Shown here: piece by piece, positions 54,437-63,071 of the stretch
How the letters are laid out: each line of letters starts with the position of its first letter
Position numbering within the stretch: the first letter of the stretch is position 1
NCBI GenBank assembly: GCA_003331305.1
Contig: QOQB01000004.1
Coordinates: forward strand, 62,001-126,000
Source of the DNA: Flavobacteriales bacterium
GTDB taxonomy: Bacteria > Bacteroidota > Bacteroidia > Flavobacteriales > Flavobacteriaceae
DNA length: 64,000 bases
Direction: 5' to 3'
Program-made: the position numbers and the translations under genes
The notes under the pieces: model-generated
What the model saw: the letters and a program-made list of their open reading frames with translations, nothing else
The model's database searches: none
Told to the model about the DNA's origin: nothing

Positions 54437-56199
54437 GGTGTTAAAAAGCGATCTATCTCTTGTGCCGTTAGTATCCTAAATGTTGGTTTCCCATCAGGAC
54501 TACGATCGGGTTCTTTGCAAGAAAAAAGTTTATATATCAATTCTATTTGTTCATGTGTTGCCATGGTACGCCCCGAAGGAATGCTTCGTTGTTTTGCTAA
54601 CGAACGTGCCATTACATCACGTTGTAAAAAAGCATGAACCGTACCATTTGCAGTTTGTGTCAGCCATTGCGCTAAGAAATGAGGAATATCTTCCACCGCA
54701 AACACATCGGGAATAGCAGAAAATTCAATGGTATCTTCATCTGCATCATCTATGGTAAAGCCCATATCAACCAATACCTTTTGATGTGTTTTTAACGCGC
54801 TAATACTCGGAACATCTAGGGTGATTGCAAGTGGGACTGCCAAGGTTTGTGACATAACTTCTTTGGCTTCCCAAGAGCGTATGTAGTCTTCATACAATAC
54901 TCTTTCGTGCGCCCGTCTTTGATGTGCCATAAGCACACCATTTTGATGGGGTGCAATAATATATTTTTGAGCATATTGGAATGAAAACACGATGCTTTTA
55001 GTCGTATTTGTTATAAGTTTTTCGTCAACTTTGTTAGAAGGGATATCGTCAAATGAAACTGATTTTTTAGGTTGATGAAATTTCGAAGCTTGGGCAAAAG
55101 GATTAAAGTTTGGATTTACCGAAACGCGAGGCGCAACAGGAGATGCGTTGTGTTGTGCGTAAGGGGTCTCTAATGCATTATCTTTAGAAAAATCCAACAC
55201 AGGGGCAATGCTAAACTGCCCCAAGCTGTGCTTAATTGCTGCTCGAAGAACAGCAAAAAGAGCGTGTTCGTCTTCAAATTTCACCTCCGTTTTAGTAGGG
55301 TGAATATTAATGTCTAATTGATTTGGTGGCACAGACAAATACAAAAAATATCCAGGTTGATGACTAGGCGATAACAAGCCCTCAAAAGCTGCCATTACGG
55401 CATGGTTTAGGTATCCACTTTTGACAAATCTGTTATTGACAAAGAAAAACTGCTGATGCCGTGATTTTTTTGCAAAGCTAGGTTTGAGTACAAACCCCTT
55501 AATTTGCACCATATCAGTAGCCTCTTCAACAGGAACCAATCTTTCGTCAAATTTTGGTCCAAACACATGGACAATACGTTGACGAGTTGTAGTTGGGGGC
55601 AATTGAAAAACCTCTGCGCCATTGTGCAGAAGTTCGAAATGAATGTCATGATGTACTAGAGAAACGCGATGAAACTCATCTGTAATATGTCGAAATTCTA
55701 CTGGTGCAGATTTTAAAAAATTGCGTCGAGCTGGGATGTTAAAAAACAAGTTTTTAACGGTTACGGAAGTCCCCTCAGCAGCAGTAGTGCGTTGCTGTTG
55801 CGTAACTTCAGAACCTTCAATATCAATTTTAACACCTAAATCGTCTGCTTTCGTTTTGGTAACAAGTTGGACTTGAGCTACAGCAGCAATACTTGCCATG
55901 GCTTCTCCTCGAAACCCCTTCGTTTTAAGGTTAAATAAGTCATCTGCTTTTTCAATTTTAGAAGTAGCATGGCGTTCAAAACACATACGAGCATCGACTT
56001 CACTCATACCTTTCCCGTTGTCAACAACTTGAATATGGGCTTTCCCAGCTTCCTTAACAATAAGTGAAATTCGCGTTGCTCCTGCATCAATAGCATTTTC
56101 TAACAGTTCTTTAACCACAGAAGCTGGCCGTTGAACCACCTCGCCTGCAGCTATTTGATTGGCCACGTGGTCGGGAAGCAATCGGATGATATCATGCAT
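54433..56199 (-). CDS. mutL: DNA mismatch repair protein MutL
   Basis: 588 residues. GHKL ATPase N-terminus: IIRLLPDHVANQIAAGEVVQ, ELLENAIDAGATRI, VVDNGKGMSEVD, RHATSKI and TKGFRGEAMASIAAVAQV. Transducer domain (PPNQLDINIHPTKTEVKF), then a C-terminal dimerisation domain (VFAVEDIPHFLAQW, with the ending CKEPDRSPDGKPTFRILTAQ). An endonuclease-type DQHA[A]xE motif is replaced by MAHQRRAHERVLYED, so metal-dependent nicking is doubtful. Follows the 93-residue membrane protein gene by 5 bases. Confidence 0.96.
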   Translation of the reverse strand: MHDIIRLLPDHVANQIAAGEVVQRPASVVKELLENAIDAGATRISLIVKEAGKAHIQVVDNGKGMSEVDARMCFERHATSKIEKADDLFNLKTKGFRGEAMASIAAVAQVQLVTKTKADDLGVKIDIEGSEVTQQQRTTAAEGTSVTVKNLFFNIPARRNFLKSAPVEFRHITDEFHRVSLVHHDIHFELLHNGAEVFQLPPTTTRQRIVHVFGPKFDERLVPVEEATDMVQIKGFVLKPSFAKKSRHQQFFFVNNRFVKSGYLNHAVMAAFEGLLSPSHQPGYFLYLSVPPNQLDINIHPTKTEVKFEDEHALFAVLRAAIKHSLGQFSIAPVLDFSKDNALETPYAQHNASPVAPRVSVNPNFNPFAQASKFHQPKKSVSFDDIPSNKVDEKLITNTTKSIVFSFQYAQKYIIAPHQNGVLMAHQRRAHERVLYEDYIRSWEAKEVMSQTLAVPLAITLDVPSISALKTHQKVLVDMGFTIDDADEDTIEFSAIPDVFAVEDIPHFLAQWLTQTANGTVHAFLQRDVMARSLAKQRSIPSGRTMATHEQIELIYKLFSCKEPDRSPDGKPTFRILTAQEIDRFLTP

Positions 56200-56204
56200 A
56201 AGCC

Positions 56205-56486
56205 CTAAAAAATAGAAAGGTCAAAATCGAGAACATAAAGTGCCAATAACAACAACACAGCTATGATAAGTAGTAAGCGCGGCGAAACCTTTCTGTTTCC
56301 CCTATTTCGACTCATGTCTCGTGCATCTCGCCAATGCGCTCCAAAATCATTGACGTTTGGCGTGTCTCGGTATTGCTCAAAAGTAGAGCCAAAGGCATAG
56401 GGGTTTGCTGACTGTTTACCCTTATAATAACGAGGAGTGTAATTAAACCTGCGGTTTTTTCGTTGTTTTAAAAATGATAATCGCAC
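56205..56486 (-). CDS. small basic protein with C-terminal membrane anchor (93 aa)
   Basis: 93 residues from a GTG start at 56486. A very basic N-terminus (QRKNRRFNYTPRYYKGKQ) is followed by a polar middle and a C-terminal tail anchor (PRLLLIIAVLLLLALYVLDF). This matches a Bacteroidetes family upstream of mutL that is often mislabelled as riboflavin synthase beta; no lumazine-synthase features are present. It is the first gene of the mutL-rhomboid operon. The basic N-terminus suggests nucleic-acid or phospholipid contact, a guess only. Confidence 0.72.
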   Translation of the reverse strand: MRLSFLKQRKNRRFNYTPRYYKGKQSANPYAFGSTFEQYRDTPNVNDFGAHWRDARDMSRNRGNRKVSPRLLLIIAVLLLLALYVLDFDLSIF

Positions 56487-56539
56487 ATGAATGGAATGAA
56501 TATCAAATGTACAAAAAGCGTAGAAACGTCGACAATAAC

Positions 56540-56547
56540 TATCTTTG
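56540..56547 (+). promoter_or_regulatory. putative -7 box (TATCTTTG) for the DHH phosphoesterase gene
   Basis: TATCTTTG fits TAnnTTTG and ends exactly 4 bases before the ATG at 56552. No TTG is seen at the normal -33 distance. Confidence 0.45.
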
Positions 56548-56551
56548 TTTT

Positions 56552-57556
56552 ATGATTGAAACGCAACTCCACCAATTGGCACAATGGTTACATACCCCCT
56601 CAAAAATGGTTATCATCCCGCACAAAAACCCGGATGGCGATGCCATGGGAAGCACCTTAGCATGGCAAAATGTGATGCAACAACTAGGGCATACAGCAAC
56701 GGTATTAGCGCCAAATCCTTACCCTACATTTTTACATTGGATGCCAGGACATAGCGACGTTGTTATATATGAAAGCGAAGAAGAAAAAGGCAACAAATTA
56801 GTAGCTGAGGCGGACTTCATTTTTACACTTGATTTTAACACACTCAAGCGCATTGACGATTTGGGCATTCGTGTTGCAGAAAGCAAGGCTAAAAAAATCA
56901 TGATTGACCACCATCAAGAACCTGAAGGGTATGCCGATTTGATGTTTTCTGAACCACATATTGGTTCTACATGTGAATTGGTATATCAGCTTTTAGAGAG
57001 ACTCGACATAAGAAAGCATATCAACAAAGAGGTGGCAACTTGTATTTATACAGGTATTTTGACCGACACGGGGTCGTTTCGCTTCCCAAGCGTTACCGCC
57101 AACACGCACAAGGCGGTTGCCCATCTCATTGAATGCGGAGCAAATCACAGTCATATACATGAACAAATTAAGGACACCGCACGTCCAGATCGCTTAAAAT
57201 TATTAGGCATTGCACTACAAAACATGGTCTTTCTAGACGATATTAATACTGTATATATTACGCTGAGTCAAGACGAATTAGATGCATGCCATTTTCAAAA
57301 AGGTGATGCAGAGGGATTTGTAAACTATGGCTTGTCAGTCGAAGGAATAAAAGTAGCTGTATTGATGATAGAATATCGTCATGAAGGTTTAGTTAAATTT
57401 TCGTTCAGAAGCAAAGGAGATGTGGCGGTTAATACATTTGCCAAAACCTATTTTGATGGCGGAGGTCACCTGAACGCCGCGGGTGGCATTTCTAAACGTT
57501 CTTTAGCTCAAACTAAGCCATTTTTAGTGGAGTCATTACGCGCATATTTCGGGTAA
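56552..57556 (+). CDS. DHH/DHHA1 family phosphoesterase (NrnA-like)
   Basis: 334 residues from the ATG at 56552 (MIETQLHQLAQWL); a longer frame from 56474 would overlap the divergent gene. Metal motifs: VIIPHKNPDGDAMGS (motif I), FTLDFN (motif II), MIDHHQEP (DHH) and GILTDTGSFRFPS (motif IV). The DHHA1 substrate domain ends in GGGHLNAAGG. NrnA-type enzymes degrade short oligoribonucleotides and 3'-phosphoadenosine 5'-phosphate, and some hydrolyse c-di-AMP-derived pApA. The last role would pair with the 7TM-HD protein in this window. Confidence 0.92.
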   Translation: MIETQLHQLAQWLHTPSKMVIIPHKNPDGDAMGSTLAWQNVMQQLGHTATVLAPNPYPTFLHWMPGHSDVVIYESEEEKGNKLVAEADFIFTLDFNTLKRIDDLGIRVAESKAKKIMIDHHQEPEGYADLMFSEPHIGSTCELVYQLLERLDIRKHINKEVATCIYTGILTDTGSFRFPSVTANTHKAVAHLIECGANHSHIHEQIKDTARPDRLKLLGIALQNMVFLDDINTVYITLSQDELDACHFQKGDAEGFVNYGLSVEGIKVAVLMIEYRHEGLVKFSFRSKGDVAVNTFAKTYFDGGGHLNAAGGISKRSLAQTKPFLVESLRAYFG

Positions 57557-57604
57557 TAATGAACTGACCTAATTTTTGTACATTTCAACTCTCAAAATTT
57601 AAAC

Positions 57605-58687
57605 ATGATTAAACAATCCACGCTTTTAATAACAATCTTTCTTTTTTGCATCAGCTGTTCTACTTCTAAAAATGGGTTAGAAAAGGGGCTTTATGCTGAT
57701 ATACAGACCAATAAAGGAAATATTCTTATTCAACTCACTTATGATAAAACACCAAATACTGTTGCCAATTTTGTCTCATTAGCTGAAGGAACAAATAATC
57801 AAGTTGATAGTATATACAAAGGAAAATCATATTATAACGGGATCAAATTTCATCGTGTGATCGCTGACTTTATGATTCAGGGCGGCGACCCAACTGGAAC
57901 TGGACAAGGCGGCCCAGGGTACAAGTTTGAAGATGAGTTTGCTGATGAGCTTAAGCACGATGGTCCGGGGGTGTTATCTATGGCTAACGCAGGACCAAAC
58001 ACAAACGGAAGTCAATTTTTTATTACGCACAAAGAAACACCTTGGTTAGACGGCAAGCACAGCGTATTCGGTCGTGTGGTGGAAGGGCAACGTGTAGTAG
58101 ATTCAATTCAACAAAACGACACCATTATTGCCGTTGAAATTTTGCGAAAAGGGAGCGAGGCTAGAAAATTTAAAGCAGCAAAGGTTTTTGATGCTTATTT
58201 TGATGGTATTGAAGAAAGAAAAGCTGCAAAAATTGCAAGCCTAGAGAAGACAAAATCGGAAAAAGCTGCTGCGTTAAGAGAGTTAAAAACACAAGCAACC
58301 ACAACAGAAAGTGGACTTTCATATGTAATTACGAACAAAACAAATGGTGCCGCGGTAGTACCCGGTGTTACAGCATTTACGCATTATGCTGTTTACTTTG
58401 AAGATGGAAAACTGTTAGATACTTCTATAGCAACAGTCGCAAAAGCCTACGACACATACGATTCGCGTCGTGATAATGGCGGCGGCTATAGTCCAATTGA
58501 GGCGCGTGTTGACCCAGAGGTTTCTTTAATTCAAGGTTTTAAAGAAGGACTATCGCTTTTAAAAGAAGGAGAAAAAGCTACGCTATACCTTCCATCAGAC
58601 CTCGCTTATGGTGAAGGAAATTCGGTTATTCCCCCCAATGCTACACTAATTTTTGAAGTAGAAATTGTGGAAGTTCGTGGTGAATGA
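57605..58687 (+). CDS. lipoprotein peptidyl-prolyl isomerase: cyclophilin-FKBP fusion
   Basis: 360 residues. Signal peptide with lipobox ([11 protein letters not shown], Cys near 18), so it is probably lipidated. A cyclophilin domain (about 28-190) includes [20 protein letters not shown] with the catalytic Arg, [20 protein letters not shown] and FGRVVEG. A charged coiled linker (about 205-230) leads to an FKBP domain (about 235-358): [47 protein letters not shown]. Two PPIase folds on one chain point to a periplasmic folding catalyst. The DUF3810 gene overlaps its stop by 4 bases. Confidence 0.95.
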   Translation: MIKQSTLLITIFLFCISCSTSKNGLEKGLYADIQTNKGNILIQLTYDKTPNTVANFVSLAEGTNNQVDSIYKGKSYYNGIKFHRVIADFMIQGGDPTGTGQGGPGYKFEDEFADELKHDGPGVLSMANAGPNTNGSQFFITHKETPWLDGKHSVFGRVVEGQRVVDSIQQNDTIIAVEILRKGSEARKFKAAKVFDAYFDGIEERKAAKIASLEKTKSEKAAALRELKTQATTTESGLSYVITNKTNGAAVVPGVTAFTHYAVYFEDGKLLDTSIATVAKAYDTYDSRRDNGGGYSPIEARVDPEVSLIQGFKEGLSLLKEGEKATLYLPSDLAYGEGNSVIPPNATLIFEVEIVEVRGE

Positions 58688-59721
58688 AACGCCGGACAGA
58701 ATACCGTATTTTAATTGGTGTTGCCTTTTTTATTATTGGTTTAGGTATTCTTAAAAACCAGCCTCAATGGGTTGATCAGTATTACGCTGAAATTTTCTAC
58801 CCGATTATATCGAACCTAAATCAATGGCTTTGGTCAAGATTTCCGTTTTCTGTTGGTGACTTAGGATATTGCATTGCCCTTATTTTTTGTTTGTGGTCAT
58901 TAACGCGTTTTTCATTTAATCGTCATGTCTTGAAAGCCATAACCATTTTAGGACTGGTCGTGGTGCTATTCTACAGCTCGTGGGGGGTTCATTACTTTAA
59001 AACGCCCATGCGTGAACAGCGACAGCTCAACGCTAATCTATCTTTGGAACAACTCCAGTTAACAGCGACATATTACGCTAAAAGATTAACCAAACTTCAC
59101 AACGAGCTTAGTGCAGAACCAAATAAGAAAGTAGTAATTGACGCATCGGCTAAAGAATTATTGCGCTTGGCCACAGCTACCATGAAAACAGCTGCTCTGC
59201 GTCCTCCAAACATTAACGGAAAGGCTAAGGCCACACTTTTCCCCTCTTTGCTAAGCTATATGGGGTTTGGTGGATATGCGAATCCATTTACGCACGAGGC
59301 GCAAGTAAACACTCGCCAGCCCAAACTAAAAATAATTACAACAGCATGCCACGAAATTGCCCACCAGTGGGGATATGCCGCAGAAGATGAAGCGAATTAC
59401 ATCAGCATTAAAGCCTGTATTGCATCTGAAAACAAGTTGATTGACTACGCAGGTAATATGTTAGCGTTTCAGTACCTCACAAATGCCTTATATCGTTACG
59501 ATTCTAAGTTAGCACAAGAACAGTATACATCTGTTCCAGAGGGAGTTTTAGTACACTTTAAAGAGGTGCAAATGTTCTGGCAAAAGTATCAAAATCCATT
59601 TGAAGCGGTATTTGAAAAAAGCTATGACCAATACCTTAAAGCAAACCACCAACAAGCAGGTATCAAAAGCTACTCACTGGTGGTGGATTTGTTAGTAGAT
59701 GACATGGTTAAAACCCAATAG
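58684..59721 (+). CDS. DUF3810 family predicted membrane zinc peptidase
   Basis: 345 residues. Three N-terminal membrane helices (about 8-24, 58-75, 85-105), then a soluble domain with [25 protein letters not shown] is a zincin motif and the downstream EDEAN could give a third ligand. [20 protein letters not shown] is the other conserved block. I recognise the family as DUF3810 in Bacteroidetes; no substrate is known. Its ATG overlaps the PPIase stop, so it is cotranscribed and perhaps acts in envelope protein quality control. Confidence 0.85.
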   Translation: MKRRTEYRILIGVAFFIIGLGILKNQPQWVDQYYAEIFYPIISNLNQWLWSRFPFSVGDLGYCIALIFCLWSLTRFSFNRHVLKAITILGLVVVLFYSSWGVHYFKTPMREQRQLNANLSLEQLQLTATYYAKRLTKLHNELSAEPNKKVVIDASAKELLRLATATMKTAALRPPNINGKAKATLFPSLLSYMGFGGYANPFTHEAQVNTRQPKLKIITTACHEIAHQWGYAAEDEANYISIKACIASENKLIDYAGNMLAFQYLTNALYRYDSKLAQEQYTSVPEGVLVHFKEVQMFWQKYQNPFEAVFEKSYDQYLKANHQQAGIKSYSLVVDLLVDDMVKTQ

Positions 59722-59732
59722 TCTAATTCGTT

Positions 59733-62700
59733 TTATTCTAAAAAAAGAGGTGCGCCAGAAGTTTCTGCTTTTGTAATTGCGGCATCAACGCTTTCAGCTA
59801 AATTATCAACTTTACCAGCTAATGAGTTAGCTAAAGAAAAAGCCATATCATAGCTTTCCATATGCATTTTGGTTGGCCCGTAGGTGTTGTAATAAAAGCC
59901 ACGTGAAGCCACTGATAATCTGTTTGACAGGGTTGGTGTATCCTTCTCGCCTACTTCTTTTTTAGACAGACTTCCATTTAGGTGTTTATCTAACGCTAAC
60001 TGTCGCTTATCTAAGTCGTAAACCAATTGATGTAAATCTGTTGATTGACCTTGTGAATAAGATAGCGTGCGTGTTAGCGCTTGTATCTTTTTTGAAGTCT
60101 TTTGAAACTTCTTACGCATTTGTTCAACGCGAACATAAAGTGCGTTCAAATTTTGGGCATATGCGTTGTGAGCTGCCGCATTTGGGTTATCCAATACATT
60201 TTTGCGAATACGTTCTACTTCAAATATTTTCGGCTGTGCAAGCGCAGTTAGTTGACCAAGATGCTTTTTGAACAACTGAACAGTATATTCGCCCGGTGGA
60301 ACATTTATGCGAATGCCCCGTCCAAGGTCAGTTTCTGAATCAATATCAACAGCAGATGGCATGGTCTGTCTTAAATTCCATGACACCCGGTGTAGTCCTT
60401 TTGAATATGCTCCTTTGACTTCTGCCACCTTTGCCCCATCTTTATTTGTAATACGTAATAAAGCGGAAGCTTTTTGTTCATTTTTTTCAGCATCCAATGC
60501 CTCCCAGCCTGGGAATGGAATATCCTGTTTATTTTTCTTTAAATCCTTTTCTGCTTTTTTCCTAGCCTCTTGTTGAGTTTTAATATCTTCGGAAACAAAG
60601 TAGGTGAATTGTGCTCCGTAAGATGGATTTTTTGCCGTGTAAAAAGAGGCACCCTGGCTAGAAGTACCTCCACGACTTTCGATGTACTGCAACGCTTTTT
60701 TTACTGGAAATAGTTGTGCCCCTTTCTTCAGTTTATCTTCTGTAATGTCACGTAACGGACTATAATCATCTAGCACGTAAAAACTGCGCCCGAAAGTAGC
60801 TGCCACTAGGTCATTTTCACGTTTTTGTATGGCCAAATCCCGAACCGAAATTGTTGGCATGCCATTGCTAAATTTGTGCCATTCTTCCCCTTGATTTAAG
60901 CTGACATAGACCCCATACTCAGTCCCTAAAAATAATAGGTTTGGATTTACGTGATCTTGCACCAAACGCCAAACGAGTGTGCCCTCAGGAATGCCATTCG
61001 CTATAGATTTCCATGATTTTCCTCCATTCGTTGTTTTATATAAATAGGGGGCATAATCGCCATACTTGTGATTGTCCAGTGCTATGTACGCCACAGCAGC
61101 ATCCAATAAATCCGCTTTAATGTCATTTATAAAGGCTGTGGCAGGAACGCCAGGAAGCTTGTCAACTGTTTTTGTGGTCCAGGTATTACCTCCATCTTTT
61201 GTAGTGTGTAACAAGCCGTCATCTGAACCCGCATATAATATATTTTCGTCTTGAGCAGATTCGGCTAACGAAGTAAGCGTATTATAGGTTGACATGGCAT
61301 AGACATCCCAAGCACTATCCCAACTCTGTTGTCGTCCCATAATGGGCAATATTAATCGTTCTTCATTTTTGGTCAAATCTGTGGAGATGGACGACCAGCT
61401 ATCTCCTCTATTTTCGGAACGCCAAACGCGCTGTGAACCGAAATAAAGACGCTTTGGATCGTGCTGACTAACCAAAATTGGTGCGTCCCAATTAAATCGT
61501 TCATAAGGCTCATTTAAGCTGTTTTGTGGACGAATATATACCGCTTCGCCAGTGGTGCGGTCTACTCGGTAAAGGTTTCCCTGCTGCGATTGCGCATACA
61601 CTATATCAGGGTTTCCTGGCTCTGTAGCAGGTTGGTGTCCGTCGCCTCCTAAAAGGACAAACCAGTCTGCGTTACTAATGCCATTTGTTTTAAACGTCCT
61701 TGATGGCCCACCTTGAGTATTGTTGTCTTGCGTACCCCCAAAAATATTGTAAAACGGATAAGCATCGTCAACGGCCAGTTTATAAAATTGCGTTAGTGGC
61801 AAGTTGTTGACAAACTTCCAGTTTTGGGTGTTGTCAAAAGTTTCATACAAACCTCCATCTGTACCTACTAAAATATAGTTAGGATCATTGGCTTTAAACA
61901 CCATGGCATGGCTGTCTACGTGCTTCTTAGACTCGTTCATTTGGTAAAAGGTTTTTCCACCATCCTCAGAAACCAATACGTAATTATTCATCAGAAATAC
62001 CTTGTCAAAGACATGTGGCGAAGCAATTAACTCTTGATAATAATGGGGGCCTGTTCCTCCAGAAACGGTATCGGACATTTTTGACCAGCTTTCGCCACCA
62101 TTGTCTGAGCGGTATACCGCGCCCTTTCGGAGCTCTAGCTCTATAGCAGCATACAATACGTCTGGGTTTATAGGAGAAATTGCCAGTCCTATTTTTCCCA
62201 TATCGACTTTTGGCAACCCTGTTTTTAGTTTACGCCATGTCTCACCACCATCGACAGATTTGAATAATGCTGTTCCAGGACCCCCACCCATATAAGCCGC
62301 CACATTACGGTGACGTTGCCAGCTTGCGGCATAAAGCACATCTGGGTTTCTAGGATCAATAACCAAATCGGTTACCCCTGTCCATTCATCCAACACGATG
62401 GTTTGCTTCCAAGAAGCACCTCCATCTGTCGATTTATACAATCCGCGTTCGCCTCCTGAACTCCAGAGCGGCCCTTGAGAGGCTACCCAAATAGTGTTGG
62501 AATCATCTGGGTGTACAACAATTTTTGAAATATGTTCCGATTCTTTTAACCCCTTAGACTCCCATGTTTTTCCCCCATCAGGACTATGGTATAAGCCATG
62601 GCCAATTCCAACGTGACGGCCTCCAACATTTTCACCTGTTCCCAGCCATACAGTTTGGGTATTATTTGGGTCTAGTGAAATAGCACCTGTTGAATAAAAC

Positions 62701-62978
62701 GATTGGCTGTCTGTAAGAGGCTTCCATGTTGTTCCAGCATTGGTGGTTTTCCATACGCCACCAGAGCCTACAGCCACATACCAGGTGTTTTCATTTTTCG
62801 GATCAATTGCAATATCAGCAATACGTCCTGACATAAATGCAGGGCCGATACTTCGGAACGAAAATCCATTAAGTGCAGTGCTTAACAGGGATGTGTTTTC
62901 TTTTTTATCTTTTTCTTGTGCGTAAATGCTGCTAAATGATACAAGAAATGTCAGGAGTAACAGTTGAAGTAGTTTCAT
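59733..62978 (-). CDS. exported VPS10/sortilin-type beta-propeller protein
   Basis: 1081 residues with a signal peptide (MKLLQLLLLTFLVSFSSIYAQ). Two seven-bladed propeller-type arrays are signalled by repeated Asp-box-like elements: SPDGGKTWESKG, STDGGASWKQT, SVDGGETWRKL, SDNGGESWSKM, SENRGDSWSSI, TKDGGNTWTTK, TTNGGKSWKSI and LNQGEEWHKF. The C-terminal about 330 residues are a charged helical region (KKAEKDLKKNKQDIPFPG...) without propeller character. No type IX secretion signal (CTD) can be seen at the C-terminus. Homologues are annotated as glycosyl hydrolases, but no glycosidase residues are evident; a role as exported binding protein is likelier. Confidence 0.9.
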   Translation of the reverse strand: MKLLQLLLLTFLVSFSSIYAQEKDKKENTSLLSTALNGFSFRSIGPAFMSGRIADIAIDPKNENTWYVAVGSGGVWKTTNAGTTWKPLTDSQSFYSTGAISLDPNNTQTVWLGTGENVGGRHVGIGHGLYHSPDGGKTWESKGLKESEHISKIVVHPDDSNTIWVASQGPLWSSGGERGLYKSTDGGASWKQTIVLDEWTGVTDLVIDPRNPDVLYAASWQRHRNVAAYMGGGPGTALFKSVDGGETWRKLKTGLPKVDMGKIGLAISPINPDVLYAAIELELRKGAVYRSDNGGESWSKMSDTVSGGTGPHYYQELIASPHVFDKVFLMNNYVLVSEDGGKTFYQMNESKKHVDSHAMVFKANDPNYILVGTDGGLYETFDNTQNWKFVNNLPLTQFYKLAVDDAYPFYNIFGGTQDNNTQGGPSRTFKTNGISNADWFVLLGGDGHQPATEPGNPDIVYAQSQQGNLYRVDRTTGEAVYIRPQNSLNEPYERFNWDAPILVSQHDPKRLYFGSQRVWRSENRGDSWSSISTDLTKNEERLILPIMGRQQSWDSAWDVYAMSTYNTLTSLAESAQDENILYAGSDDGLLHTTKDGGNTWTTKTVDKLPGVPATAFINDIKADLLDAAVAYIALDNHKYGDYAPYLYKTTNGGKSWKSIANGIPEGTLVWRLVQDHVNPNLLFLGTEYGVYVSLNQGEEWHKFSNGMPTISVRDLAIQKRENDLVAATFGRSFYVLDDYSPLRDITEDKLKKGAQLFPVKKALQYIESRGGTSSQGASFYTAKNPSYGAQFTYFVSEDIKTQQEARKKAEKDLKKNKQDIPFPGWEALDAEKNEQKASALLRITNKDGAKVAEVKGAYSKGLHRVSWNLRQTMPSAVDIDSETDLGRGIRINVPPGEYTVQLFKKHLGQLTALAQPKIFEVERIRKNVLDNPNAAAHNAYAQNLNALYVRVEQMRKKFQKTSKKIQALTRTLSYSQGQSTDLHQLVYDLDKRQLALDKHLNGSLSKKEVGEKDTPTLSNRLSVASRGFYYNTYGPTKMHMESYDMAFSLANSLAGKVDNLAESVDAAITKAETSGAPLFLE

Positions 62979-63033
62979 TGGTAAGGGTATTAATTATGTG
63001 TATAAATCTAACAAAATATTTGATAGAAAACAT

Positions 63034-63067
63034 TTGGTGATATTTGGCTACTCAATGCGTATTTTTG
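63034..63067 (+). promoter_or_regulatory. Bacteroidetes-type promoter for rlmD
   Basis: TTG (63034-63036), 23-base spacer, TATTTTTG (63060-63067), then 4 bases to the ATG at 63072. Confidence 0.5.
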
Positions 63068-63071
63068 CCAT

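Noticed and set aside
56205-56486. Riboflavin synthase beta subunit
   Set aside because: No lumazine synthase residues; the protein is a small, basic tail-anchored one.
59733-62978. Type IX secretion C-terminal signal on the VPS10-type protein
   Set aside because: The C-terminus ends in a helical charged stretch and has none of the usual CTD beta-rich motifs.
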